Shown here piece after piece: positions 10,071-18,308 of a stretch of 64,000 nt of DNA. The position numbers were made by a program, and so were the translations under genes. The stretch spans positions 1-64,000 of the forward strand of contig NZ_CADFDB010000001.1 of assembly GCF_902832845.1 (NCBI RefSeq), read 5' to 3'. Source of the DNA: Burkholderia metallica. GTDB lineage: Bacteria > Pseudomonadota > Gammaproteobacteria > Burkholderiales > Burkholderiaceae. The notes below the pieces were generated by a model. That model saw only the letters and a program-made list of their open reading frames with translations, was not told the DNA's origin and made no database searches. Every line of letters begins with the position of its first letter. Position 1 is the first letter of the stretch.

Positions 10071-12089
10071 ATGCGCGAAGACGTAGAGCAGGCGGCCGGG
10101 TCACCGGCCGCGCATCCCGCTGGCTGGCCCGCGCCGTCGATCCAGAAGGCCCACGAGCGCTCGGAGACGTTCGGCCTGCAGGTAACGGCACGTCCCGACT
10201 ACGATGTGCTGTCGAACTCGGCGCTGGTGCTGAAGCGCGAGCAGAGCCGGGTGCTGTGCGTGCACGCGATGCCGGTGATGGAGACGTTGCACGAGCAGAT
10301 CGTCAACACGCAGAGCATGATCGTGCTGACCGATGCGGAAGGGCTGATCCTGCATTCGATCGGCGACGACGACTTCCTGCGCCGCGCGGAGAAGGTTGCG
10401 CTGCGCCCGGGCGCGAACTGGGCGGAGAACCGGCAGGGCACCAACGCGATCGGCACGGCGCTGGCCGAGCTGTGCCCGATGGTCGTCCACGGCGACCAGC
10501 ATTTCCTGGCCGCGAACCGCTTCCTGACCTGTTCGAGCGTGCCGATCCTCGATCCGTATGGCGATGCGATCGGCGTGCTCGACGTGACAGGCGACCACCG
10601 TGGCTATCACCAGCACACGATGGCGCTCGCGAAGATGTCGGTCCAGATGATCGAGAATCATCTGTTTACGACGACCTTTCAGGAAACGCTGCAGGTGTCG
10701 TTTCATGGGCGCCCCGAATTCCTCGGCACGCTGATGGAAGGGATCGTCGCTTTCACCGCCGACGGTCGCTTCCTGTCGGCCAATCGCAGCGCTCAGTTCC
10801 AGCTCGGCATGCCGCTCGCTGCGCTGCGCGCGCACACGCTGTCGTCCCTGTTCGACGTCACGAGTGCGCAACTGATCGACCGTATGCGCGCGAACACGGA
10901 CCGGCACCTGACGCTCAATCTGGGCAACGGCGCGGTGGTCTGCGCGCGCGTGCACTTTCGCCGCGTGACGCTCGCCGAAGGCAGCCGGCCGACGGACGTG
11001 CACGACGCGGCGCAGGCCGCGCGCGCGAACGCGGCGCCCGCTCCGGCGGCGGCCAAGTCGGCCTGCCTGTCGCGGCTCAATTATCTCGACACCGGCGATG
11101 CGCAGGTCGCCAGCGTGATCGCGAAGGTGCGCAAGGTGATCGGCAAGGACATCCCGATCCTGATCACCGGCGAGACCGGCACCGGCAAGGAGCTGCTCGC
11201 GCAGGCGATCCACAACGACTCGCCGCGGCGCGATGCACCGTTTGTCGCGGTCAACTGCGCGTCGATTCCGGAGACGCTGATCGAGTCCGAGCTGTTCGGC
11301 TACGAGGAGGGCGCGTTCACCGGCGCGCGCCGCAAGGGGGCGGTCGGCAAGCTGCTGCAGGCGAATGGCGGCACGCTGTTTCTCGACGAGATCGGCGACA
11401 TGCCGTATCCGCTGCAGGTGCGGCTGCTGCGCGTGCTGCAGGAGCGCCTCGTCAACCCGCTCGGGTCGACGAAGACGATCGCGGTGGACATCGCGATCAT
11501 CTGCGCAACGCACCGCGATTTGCGCGACATGATCGCGCAGAACCGTTTTCGCGAGGATCTCTACTACCGGTTGAACGGCCTCGTGGTGCGCCTGCCGCCG
11601 TTGCGCGACCGCACGGATCTCGAGGTCGTCGTGCAGAAGATGCTGCAACGGGAAGCGTTCGCGAGCCCGGGCCGGCCGCCGCTGTCGGTCGCCCCGGACG
11701 TGATGGCGCTGTTCGAGCGCTGTGCGTGGCCGGGCAACTTCCGCCAGCTCGGCAACCTGCTGCGCACGGCGGCCGCGATGGTCGACGACGATGGAGAAAT
11801 CCGGCGCGAGCATCTGCCCGACGACTTCTTCGACGACCTGCGACGCGACGATGCGCCGGCCGTGTCCGATCCGGCCGCCGCGGCGAGTGCCGGACCCGGC
11901 GTCGCGGACGCGTTCCCGCCTGCCGACGCGCGGCTGCAGGACGTGGCCGCGTCGGCGATCGCCGCGGCGCTGGCCCGTCACGGCGGCAACGTCTCCGCCG
12001 CGGCGCGCGCGCTCGGCGTATCGCGCAACACGATCTACCGGAAGATGCCGACGGTCGACCCGGAGCGCCACCCGTCGGACGAAAGCTGA
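10071..12089 (+). CDS. Sigma-54-dependent activator, AcoR-like (GAF-AAA+-Fis HTH)
   Basis: Bacterial enhancer-binding protein of 672 residues that drives open-complex formation at sigma-54 promoters. A GAF sensor region spans about residues 60-220, with a PAS-like segment following at 225-310. The AAA+ domain has Walker A GETGTGKE at about 367 and the sigma-54 contact loop GAFTGA at 414-419 (GAFTGARRKGAVGK, the longer loop of AcoR-type proteins). The C-terminal Fis-type HTH reads NVSAAARALGVSRNTIYRKM. No receiver domain is present, so a small ligand rather than phosphorylation probably controls it. The ATG follows GGAGGAG closely; an earlier in-frame start lacks this. It lies directly before the pqq promoter, so pqq genes and the dehydrogenase are the likely targets. 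Confidence 0.92.
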   Translation: MREDVEQAAGSPAAHPAGWPAPSIQKAHERSETFGLQVTARPDYDVLSNSALVLKREQSRVLCVHAMPVMETLHEQIVNTQSMIVLTDAEGLILHSIGDDDFLRRAEKVALRPGANWAENRQGTNAIGTALAELCPMVVHGDQHFLAANRFLTCSSVPILDPYGDAIGVLDVTGDHRGYHQHTMALAKMSVQMIENHLFTTTFQETLQVSFHGRPEFLGTLMEGIVAFTADGRFLSANRSAQFQLGMPLAALRAHTLSSLFDVTSAQLIDRMRANTDRHLTLNLGNGAVVCARVHFRRVTLAEGSRPTDVHDAAQAARANAAPAPAAAKSACLSRLNYLDTGDAQVASVIAKVRKVIGKDIPILITGETGTGKELLAQAIHNDSPRRDAPFVAVNCASIPETLIESELFGYEEGAFTGARRKGAVGKLLQANGGTLFLDEIGDMPYPLQVRLLRVLQERLVNPLGSTKTIAVDIAIICATHRDLRDMIAQNRFREDLYYRLNGLVVRLPPLRDRTDLEVVVQKMLQREAFASPGRPPLSVAPDVMALFERCAWPGNFRQLGNLLRTAAAMVDDDGEIRREHLPDDFFDDLRRDDAPAVSDPAAAASAGPGVADAFPPADARLQDVAASAIAAALARHGGNVSAAARALGVSRNTIYRKMPTVDPERHPSDES

Positions 12090-12131
12090 CACGCGGGCCA
12101 CGCGGTATCGGCCGTCGCGCGGCGCGCGACC

Positions 12132-12189
12132 TGTCACAACCGGTGTGTCAAGTTGCAACACCGGTGTTCAACGTTTCAACACCTGTCAC
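12132..12189. promoter_or_regulatory. Cluster of dyad repeats, likely upstream activator sites for the pqq promoter
   Basis: Three related elements are packed into 58 bases: TGTCACAACCGGTGTGTCA, then the perfect 12-bp palindrome AACACCGGTGTT within a longer near-dyad, then GTTTCAACACCTGTCAC. The end is about 130 bases before the -24 element, typical for enhancer-binding protein sites. The activator gene ends 43 bases before the cluster. The remaining sequence up to pqqA holds no other clear signal. Confidence 0.6.
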
Positions 12190-12318
12190 CCCCGGACGCC
12201 GCGCGCGGTCGGGGCGGCGGACTGCATTCGCGCGAATCGTGTCGGCTGTTCGTAAGGTCGGCGGCCCGATGCCCGGATGATGGCCGCAGGCCGCCGCCTG
12301 GCCGCGAAAGTGCGACAT

Positions 12319-12334
12319 CGGCACGCTCCTTGCT
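12319..12334 (+). promoter_or_regulatory. Predicted sigma-54 (-24/-12) promoter of the pqq operon
   Basis: CGGCACG-CTCC-TTGCT differs from the consensus TGGCACG-N4-TTGCW only at the first base, with exact GG-N10-GC spacing. It gives a leader of about 65 bases before pqqA. It is the best sigma-54 match I found in the window. Confidence 0.72.
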
Positions 12335-12410
12335 GATGAGGAACCGACCGCATGATTGCCGCGGTTGTTCGACTCACCCAGCAACGCATCAACTCAACAG
12401 GAGACACACC

Positions 12411-12485
12411 ATGCAGTGGACGACACCGTCATACACCGACCTGCGCTTCGGCTTCGAAATCACGATGTACATCGCCAACCGCTGA
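12411..12485 (+). CDS. pqqA: PQQ precursor peptide PqqA
   Basis: The 24-residue ribosomal substrate from which pyrroloquinoline quinone is made. The conserved glutamate (E16) and tyrosine (Y20) lie in FGFEITMY, the E-x-x-x-Y arrangement that PqqE cross-links. The ATG is eight bases after AGGAG. It is first in pqqABCDE and about 60 bases precede pqqB. The coding length and sequence are typical of proteobacterial PqqA. Confidence 0.96.
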   Translation: MQWTTPSYTDLRFGFEITMYIANR

Positions 12486-12546
12486 TCGCCGTGCGTGCCG
12501 CCCGTTTCGCCGTGGTCGGCGCGGGCGGCCTCGGGAGCTGACGCCC

Positions 12547-13470
12547 ATGAAGATCAAGATACTCGGCTCGGGAGCCGGCGGCGGGCTGCCGCAATGGAAC
12601 TGCAATTGTGCGAACTGCCGCCGTGCGCGCAGTGGAAGCGGCCACGTGTTGTCGCGCACGCAGTCGTCGATCGCGGTCAGCGACGACGGCATCGACTGGG
12701 TCCTCGTCAACGCGTCGCCCGACATTCTTGCCCAGTTGCGCGCCGATCCGGACCTGCAGCCGGCGCGCGCGATCCGCGACAGCGGCATCGCGGCCGTCGT
12801 GCTGTGCGACGCGCAGATCGATCACGTGACGGGCCTGCTGATGCTGCGCGAGCGATCGGCGCCGTTGCCGCTCTACGCGAGTGCGCCGGTGCTCGACGAT
12901 CTGTCGACCGGCTTGCCGCTCGTGCCGCTGCTCGGCCATTACTGCGGCGTCGCCGCTCATACGATCACCCCCGGCGAGGCGTTTTCGGTGCCGGCGGCGA
13001 GCGGGATTCGTTTCACCGCGATTGTCGTCGACAGCAAGCCGCCGCCTTATTCGCCGCGGCGCGCGTCGGCCGCACCCGGCGACAATATCGCACTGTCGAT
13101 CGAAGACGTCGCGAGCGGGCGGCGCGCGTTCTATGCGCCGGGGCTCGCGGCGGTCACCGACGACGTGCGTGCTGCGATGGACGGCGCCGATCTCGTGCTG
13201 GTGGACGGCACGTTCTGGACCGGGACCGAGATGATCGATCTCGGCTTGTCGGCCAAGCACGCGGCCGACATGGGGCACCTCGCGCAGTGCGCGGAACACG
13301 GGCGGCCCGGCATGATCGACTGGCTCGATACGCTGCCCGCGCAGACGCGCAAGGTGCTCACGCACATCAACAACACGAACCCGATTCTCGATCCGCATTC
13401 CGTCGAGCACGCGCACCTGCGCGCGCATGGCATCGACGTCGCTCACGACGGCATGCAATTCCAGGTCTGA
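12547..13470 (+). CDS. pqqB: PQQ biosynthesis protein PqqB
   Basis: Metallo-beta-lactamase-fold protein of 307 residues, proposed to hydroxylate or otherwise process the PQQ precursor. It opens with [18 protein letters not shown], the family signature with paired cysteines, and retains the later DGTFW and HINNTNPIL segments. The usual HxHxDH motif of hydrolases is altered (DAQIDHVTG), as is normal for PqqB. The start is the ATG two codons after an upstream TGA; a modest GGGAG lies 11 bases before it. The stop is two bases before pqqC. Confidence 0.96.
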   Translation: MKIKILGSGAGGGLPQWNCNCANCRRARSGSGHVLSRTQSSIAVSDDGIDWVLVNASPDILAQLRADPDLQPARAIRDSGIAAVVLCDAQIDHVTGLLMLRERSAPLPLYASAPVLDDLSTGLPLVPLLGHYCGVAAHTITPGEAFSVPAASGIRFTAIVVDSKPPPYSPRRASAAPGDNIALSIEDVASGRRAFYAPGLAAVTDDVRAAMDGADLVLVDGTFWTGTEMIDLGLSAKHAADMGHLAQCAEHGRPGMIDWLDTLPAQTRKVLTHINNTNPILDPHSVEHAHLRAHGIDVAHDGMQFQV

Positions 13471-13472
13471 CG

Positions 13473-14192
13473 ATGAACGCACCGATCCCCGCTACGGCGT
13501 TGCACGCGACGCCCTGGAACGCGACCGAATTCGAGGCGCGACTGCGTGCGCTCGAATCGCGCTATCACATCCATCATCCGTTCAACCGGCGGCTCAACAG
13601 CGGAGCATGTTCGCCCGCGCAGATCCGCGGTTGGGTCGCGAACCGCTTCTACTACCAGATCAGCATCCCGCTCAAGGATGCCGCGATCCTGTCGAACTGC
13701 CCCGACCGCGACACGCGACGCCGCTGGGTCCAGCGGCTGATCGACCACGACGGGCAGGGCGACCACGAAGGCGGCATCGAGGCGTGGGTGCGGCTCGGCG
13801 AGGCATGCGGGCTCACGCGTGCCGAACTGTGGTCGCTCGAACACGTGCTGCCCGGCGTGCGCTTCGCGGTGGACGCGTACGTGAACTTCGCGCGGCGCGC
13901 GCCGTGGCAGGAAGCCGTGTGCTCGTCGCTGACCGAGATGTTCGCGCCGCAGATCCATCTCGACCGGCTCGCGGGCTGGCCGTCGCATTACCCGTGGATC
14001 GAGCCCGCCGGGCTGCACTATTTCCGCAGCCGGGTGCCGCTCGCGCAGCGCGACGTCGAACACGGGCTCGCGGTCACGCTGGCGCATTTCACGACACCGG
14101 ATGCGCAGCAGCGCGCGCTCGGCATTCTGCAATTCAAGCTCGACATTTTGTGGTCGATGCTCGACGCCGTCGAAAAGGCCTACCCCCTATGA
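13473..14192 (+). CDS. pqqC: PQQ synthase PqqC
   Basis: Cofactor-free oxidase (239 residues) that catalyses the final ring closure and eight-electron oxidation of the intermediate to PQQ using O2. The fold is all-helical, related to haem oxygenase and TenA. The family segments [34 protein letters not shown] and [15 protein letters not shown] are all intact and contain the ligand-binding His and Tyr residues. The length is usual for a stand-alone PqqC without a fused PqqD. Its stop overlaps the pqqD start by four bases (ATGA), so the two should be translationally coupled. Confidence 0.97.
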   Translation: MNAPIPATALHATPWNATEFEARLRALESRYHIHHPFNRRLNSGACSPAQIRGWVANRFYYQISIPLKDAAILSNCPDRDTRRRWVQRLIDHDGQGDHEGGIEAWVRLGEACGLTRAELWSLEHVLPGVRFAVDAYVNFARRAPWQEAVCSSLTEMFAPQIHLDRLAGWPSHYPWIEPAGLHYFRSRVPLAQRDVEHGLAVTLAHFTTPDAQQRALGILQFKLDILWSMLDAVEKAYPL

Positions 14193-14470
14193 ACGCGATC
14201 GAAGCTGCCAGCGGCGTACCGCTGCGCCCCTGCCTCCGGGGCATGTACCGACTGCAATGGGAGGCGGCGCAGGATGCGTACGTGCTCCTCTATCCGGAGG
14301 GCATGGTCAAGCTCAACCCGAGTGCGGGCGAGATTCTCGCGCGCTGCGACGGCACGCATGAACTGGACGACATCATCGGCGAACTCGAGCGCCTGTTCAG
14401 GCAATCGGATCTGGCGACCGACGTCTACCGTTTCCTCGATCATGCGCGCCTGCGCGGCTGGCTCGACTGA
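14189..14470 (+). CDS. pqqD: PQQ biosynthesis chaperone PqqD
   Basis: Peptide chaperone of 93 residues that binds PqqA and presents it to PqqE. The segments [20 protein letters not shown] and a C-terminal [16 protein letters not shown] match the RRE-type winged fold of PqqD. The gene starts inside the pqqC stop and ends one base before pqqE, so the three are tightly packed. It is a separate gene here, unlike the PqqC-PqqD fusions of some methylotrophs. Confidence 0.96.
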   Translation: MNAIEAASGVPLRPCLRGMYRLQWEAAQDAYVLLYPEGMVKLNPSAGEILARCDGTHELDDIIGELERLFRQSDLATDVYRFLDHARLRGWLD

Positions 14471-14471
14471 C

Positions 14472-15611
14472 ATGGCCCCCGACACTTCACGCCCGTCCGC
14501 GCCGCTGTGGCTGCTCGCGGAACTCACGTACCGGTGCCCGCTGCACTGTGCGTTCTGCTACAACCCCGTTGATTTCGCGACGCATGGCGCGGAACTCGAC
14601 ACCGATGCGTGGCGCACGGTCATCAGCGATGCGCGCGCGCTCGGCGCCGCGCAAATCGGCTTCTCGGGCGGCGAGCCGCTGCAGCGCGGCGACCTCGAGA
14701 CGCTCGTCGCGCATGCGCGCGGGCTCGGCTTCTATACGAACCTGATCACGTCGGGCATCGGGCTGAACGTCGCGCGCATCCAGCGGCTCAAGGAGGCCGG
14801 GCTCGACCACATCCAGTTGTCGCTGCAGGATTCGACGCGCGAACTGAACGATTTCCTGACCAGCACGCGCACGTTCGAACTGAAGCGCGGCGTGGCGCGG
14901 CTGATCAAGGCGCACGGCTACCCGATGGTGCTCAACTGCGTGCTGCATCGCTACAACCTGCCGCACGTGGGGCAGATCATCGAGATGGCGCTCGACCTCG
15001 GCGCCGATTACCTGGAACTCGCGAACACGCAGTATTACGGGTGGGCGATGCTCAATCGCGACCAACTGATGCCGACCGTCGAGCAGGTGCGCGAGGCCGA
15101 GGAAACGGTGAACCGCTATCGCAAGCTGGTCGGCGAGCGCTGCCGGATCCTGTTCGTCGTGCCCGACTATTTCGAGCATCGCCCGAAGGCCTGCATGAAC
15201 GGCTGGGGCTCGGTATTCGTCGGCGTCGCGCCGGACGGTACCGCACTGCCGTGTCACGCCGCGCGATCGCTGCCGGGGCTCGCGTTGCCGAACGTACGCG
15301 ACCGGTCGCTGAAGGAAATCTGGTACGACAGCGACGCGTTCAACGCGTTTCGCGGCGACGACTGGATGCGCGAGCCGTGTCGCACGTGCGACGAGCGACA
15401 TGCGGATCACGGCGGTTGCCGGTGTCAGGCTTACCTGCTGGCCGGCGACCCGAAGGAGGCCGATCCGGTGTGTGCGAAGTCCGCCCATCACGGCCAGGTC
15501 GAGCAGGCGGTGCAATTCGCGCGACGTGGCACGACGCGCGACGAACAGCCGCTGGTTTTCCGCAGCCGGGAGAATTCGCTCGCGCAATGCGGAGCGACGC
15601 CCGACTGCTGA
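14472..15611 (+). CDS. pqqE: PqqA peptide cyclase PqqE (radical SAM)
   Basis: Radical S-adenosylmethionine enzyme (379 residues) that forms the carbon-carbon bond between Glu and Tyr of PqqA. The [4Fe-4S] motif CPLHCAFC lies at about residues 21-28, preceded by LAELTYR. The C-terminal SPASM region supplies auxiliary-cluster cysteines in LPCHAARSLPG, CRTCDERHADHGGCRCQA and DPVCAKS. The length is normal. It is the last pqq gene; no pqqF protease is present, so an unlinked peptidase must process the product. A TonB-like gene follows after about 70 bases in the same direction. Confidence 0.97.
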   Translation: MAPDTSRPSAPLWLLAELTYRCPLHCAFCYNPVDFATHGAELDTDAWRTVISDARALGAAQIGFSGGEPLQRGDLETLVAHARGLGFYTNLITSGIGLNVARIQRLKEAGLDHIQLSLQDSTRELNDFLTSTRTFELKRGVARLIKAHGYPMVLNCVLHRYNLPHVGQIIEMALDLGADYLELANTQYYGWAMLNRDQLMPTVEQVREAEETVNRYRKLVGERCRILFVVPDYFEHRPKACMNGWGSVFVGVAPDGTALPCHAARSLPGLALPNVRDRSLKEIWYDSDAFNAFRGDDWMREPCRTCDERHADHGGCRCQAYLLAGDPKEADPVCAKSAHHGQVEQAVQFARRGTTRDEQPLVFRSRENSLAQCGATPDC

Positions 15612-15679
15612 CGGCGCGCGACGAACACGACGGCCGGTGCGAACGGGGGCATGGCGCGATGGACTCTGGAGCGATCGAT

Positions 15680-16435
15680 ATGCATTCCTATTCATATCGC
15701 TGGCGAGGGTCGGGCGGGCAAGGACGGCCGGGCGGCATGCGCATCGTGTTGGCTGTCGCTGCGACCTGTGTGATGCATGCGGGCGTATTCATGCTGCTCG
15801 CACGCGAACCGGTGGCGCGCAGCGTGCCCGTGCAACGTCGACTGATGATGGCGATACTGATTGCGCCGGCCCCGGAGGGGGCGACAAGGGCGCCTGTCGC
15901 GGCGCCGTCGAAGGCCGCGTCACGCGCGCTGCATCGCGCCGTGCCTGCGGCCCGATCGTCGCAGAGCGGCAAGTCGCCGGCGATCAAACCCGTCGCGCCC
16001 GATCGCGCCGGACCGCCGGCCCATGATGCGTCGACGCCGTTACGGCCCGTGCCGGCCGCTACGTCGGTCGAGCGACGCAGCATGCCCGACGACGATCCGA
16101 GTCCCAACGCCGGGCAGACGCGAGCCGTCTCGCACGCAATTCCGGCATCCGCGCTGCCGCGCTTCGTCGTGCATCCCGAATGCGTGCTCGCTCCACCCGA
16201 CTACCCGCCGCAGTCGCTGCGCACGGGCGAGCATGGCACGGCGCTCGTCGAGCTGGAGACCGATGCGGCGGGCAGGGTCGTTGCCGCGCGTGTCGTGACA
16301 GGCAGCGGCTATCCGCGTCTCGACGCGGCAGCGCGCGAAGCCGCGCTGGCGAGCCGCTGCACGCCGTACTTGGAGAATGGCGCGCCGTCGCCGATGCGGG
16401 CGCGCGTGCCCGTTACGTTCAATCTCGATGAATGA
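15680..16435 (+). CDS. TonB-like energy-transducing protein
   Basis: Inner-membrane anchored TonB family protein, 251 residues. One membrane helix (about residues 23-42, VLAVAATCVMHAGVFML) is followed by a Pro/Ala-rich periplasmic linker. The C-terminal TonB domain is at about 165-251, with the signature PPDYPPQSLRTGEHGTALVE and a terminal VPVTFNLDE strand. It would transmit proton-motive force to an outer-membrane receptor. The ATG chosen has TGGAG eight bases before it; an ATG seven codons upstream is an alternative. It directly follows pqqE, so it may serve the receptor divergent from the dehydrogenase. No exbB or exbD gene is nearby. Confidence 0.85.
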   Translation: MHSYSYRWRGSGGQGRPGGMRIVLAVAATCVMHAGVFMLLAREPVARSVPVQRRLMMAILIAPAPEGATRAPVAAPSKAASRALHRAVPAARSSQSGKSPAIKPVAPDRAGPPAHDASTPLRPVPAATSVERRSMPDDDPSPNAGQTRAVSHAIPASALPRFVVHPECVLAPPDYPPQSLRTGEHGTALVELETDAAGRVVAARVVTGSGYPRLDAAAREAALASRCTPYLENGAPSPMRARVPVTFNLDE

Positions 16436-16453
16436 CCGGGCACGTCGCCCCCA

Positions 16454-16801
16454 TCACCCATCGTCGGCCTTCCCCTGCAGCCCCTTCAGCCCCTGAATCA
16501 CGACCAGCAGCGCGCGCCCGTGCTCGTCCGACCCGTCCCATGCGTCGACGATCGCGTCGCGCAGCAGGTCGTTGTAGCGGCGGCGCGACGGCTCCGTATC
16601 GACGCCATAGAAACTGCATAGCTTGTTGAATGGCGCGCTGCGGCGCAGCCGCCGCCCGTTCGACAGCCGAAGGCGCGACACGGTCGGCTGGCTGACCCCG
16701 GAAAGTCGCGCAATTTCGCTGGACGAACGTGTATCCGCCAGCAGACGGCGCAACAGGTCTTGAACGGGAAAATCTTGGTCCGGGGCTTCCATGCGATGCA
16801 T
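16454..16801 (-). CDS. Small helix-turn-helix DNA-binding protein
   Basis: Predicted cytoplasmic regulator of 115 residues. An HTH at about residues 20-50 reads SSSEIARLSGVSQPTVSRLR, close to XRE/Cro-type or resolvase-type helices. The C-terminal part is Arg-rich and then mixed charge, with no recognised ligand domain. Two in-frame ATGs (MHRM) are possible starts; the first is preceded by TAGG five bases upstream. It is divergent from the following unknown gene across only 69 bases, containing an ACTGTATAGG element, which suggests it regulates that gene and itself. A longer open frame through this region on the same strand is Arg-rich and lacks credible codon use. Confidence 0.65.
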   Translation of the reverse strand: MHRMEAPDQDFPVQDLLRRLLADTRSSSEIARLSGVSQPTVSRLRLSNGRRLRRSAPFNKLCSFYGVDTEPSRRRYNDLLRDAIVDAWDGSDEHGRALLVVIQGLKGLQGKADDG

Positions 16802-16870
16802 TATACCTATACAGTAACGGCTGTTGAATGGGCTTGCTGTCACCAGCGAGGCTGTATCGCGAGAAAGTTG

Positions 16871-17770
16871 ATGACACTGAAACACCTCCCCCCCACGTTC
16901 TGCTGGACCAAGATCGGTACCGAGTCCGGCGAGGAACTGCCGACCGTCGTGCTCCGCAAGGAATGGGAGCGCCGGCTCGGGGGCGGACGTTTTCTGTGGG
17001 GCATCAACCAGCCGCTCGGCAGCAGCGCGCAAGTCGCCGCGCATCGCACGGGCTCGCTGCTCGCGCTGTTTTCGCCGGTCGCATCGCGCCCGCGCGCAGG
17101 CGAGCGGAAAAACATGCTGCTGTGGAATGCATGGATCGACGCCAACGGGCAGGTGCGGCCGTTGCCGCCGCACACGTTCATCGCCAGCCGCTCGACGCTG
17201 CCGTCGGGCCGGCGCCGCGAACAGCACTACGCGCTCGTGTGCGCGTCGTCCACCGCGCTGACGGTCGGCACGCAATTGCGCGTGTTTCCCGATCACCTGC
17301 GCAGCGTGAGCACCGGCAAGCCGCTCGGTGCCGCCCAGGGCGCGGCCGTGGTCGATTGCGTCGGGCGCGCGAAGGAGCAGACGGGCAAGAGCTATCCGCT
17401 CGCGTTGTCGGTCGAGCTCGAAGCGCCGTATTTCGTGCGGCTCGCGCAGCCGTGCGTGCTGAAGGCGCGCGATCTCGCGGAAGTGAACAAGGCCACGCGC
17501 GCGGGCGATTTCGATCGCTTCGTCGAGCTCGTCGCGCGCTTGCGCGGCCGCTCGCCGACGGACGCCGTGCGCGGCGTCACGCGCGACCTGTTCGACGTGC
17601 CGCCGATCGAAACGGCGGCCGCGTATGTTGCGCCCACGCATGTCGCACGTTTGCGCAACCGGCCGGCGGCCGAGCATCCGCGCGATCTCACCGGCGACCT
17701 GTTCGACCTGTCGCCGGGCGACGCGGCCGCGTTCGCGGGTCTGGCGCATCCGCGCATCGGGCGTGCATGA
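16871..17770 (+). CDS. Protein of unknown function with a repeated DLFD motif
   Basis: I do not recognise this 299-residue protein. There is no signal peptide and no membrane helix. The N-terminal half contains FCWTKIGTESGEELPTVVLR and FLWGINQPLG. The C-terminus carries two similar units, TRDLFDVPP...AAYVAPTHVARL and TGDLFDLSP...AAFAGLAHPRIG, about 45 residues apart. Divergent pairing with a small HTH gene suggests a regulated two-gene cassette. The start is the ATG before TLKHLPPTF; the ribosome-binding site is weak (GAGAAAG), and an earlier in-frame ATG would overlap the neighbouring regulator. Confidence 0.7.
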   Translation: MTLKHLPPTFCWTKIGTESGEELPTVVLRKEWERRLGGGRFLWGINQPLGSSAQVAAHRTGSLLALFSPVASRPRAGERKNMLLWNAWIDANGQVRPLPPHTFIASRSTLPSGRRREQHYALVCASSTALTVGTQLRVFPDHLRSVSTGKPLGAAQGAAVVDCVGRAKEQTGKSYPLALSVELEAPYFVRLAQPCVLKARDLAEVNKATRAGDFDRFVELVARLRGRSPTDAVRGVTRDLFDVPPIETAAAYVAPTHVARLRNRPAAEHPRDLTGDLFDLSPGDAAAFAGLAHPRIGRA

Positions 17771-17977
17771 CGAAACGCGCGCCGCGCGTCGCGCAAGAAT
17801 TTGTTGCAATCTCGCCATAGCGGAGCGGCGAGCGTAGAGGGACAATCGGCACGAAGCGCGCTGCGCGGCGGCCGATGCGTCGACCCTCGATGGGTCGTGG
17901 TTCACGCCGCCGACATGCGCACCACGCACACTGAGCGTCGGCGTGCTTCACACTGCAATCCTGAGGGAGAAGTGTCG

Positions 17978-18211
17978 ATGTCGACCCACATCTGTTCGCG
18001 GGAAGCCCAGGCCGCGCAACGCTTCGTCGAAGCCACGCGCAACGTCGATCAGGCGTTTCGCGCCGTGCGCGGCGAAAGCGACGACGACGTCTCGTCGGCC
18101 GAATACGCACGCGCGATGTCGCGCCTCGATCGCGCGCTCGACGAGCTGGCGCGTGCGCAGGAATTCTTCGATCGCATAGCCGGCGCCGACACCACCGCGC
18201 ACGACAACTGA
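17978..18211 (+). CDS. Small conserved-looking hypothetical protein
   Basis: A 77-residue soluble protein, helical and acidic, with RFVEATRNVDQAFRAVRGES and a C-terminal LDELARAQEFFDRIA. No signal peptide, membrane segment or known domain is seen. AGGGAGA lies seven bases before the ATG, which supports translation. It stands alone between the DLFD-repeat gene and the convergent aldo/keto reductase. Confidence 0.6.
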   Translation: MSTHICSREAQAAQRFVEATRNVDQAFRAVRGESDDDVSSAEYARAMSRLDRALDELARAQEFFDRIAGADTTAHDN

Positions 18212-18308
18212 TCCCGCGGCGTTCACGCTTTCGCGCGTCGGGCGACGCGCGTTCACCTTCATGCCGGGCATTGCGCCCGGCATGCCGTTCGATCATCCCG
18301 TTCCGGCT

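Noticed and set aside
10101-12161. Long antisense frame over the sigma-54 activator
   Set aside because: No domains and extreme Arg/His content, while the plus strand shows Walker A, GAFTGA and HTH motifs.
15612-15679. A terminator between pqqE and the TonB-like gene
   Set aside because: No clear stem with a T-run was found, so co-transcription remains possible.
16454-17929. 491-residue version of the small HTH gene
   Set aside because: The N-terminal 370 residues are antisense to the DLFD-repeat protein and Arg-rich; the short form has the HTH and a plausible start.
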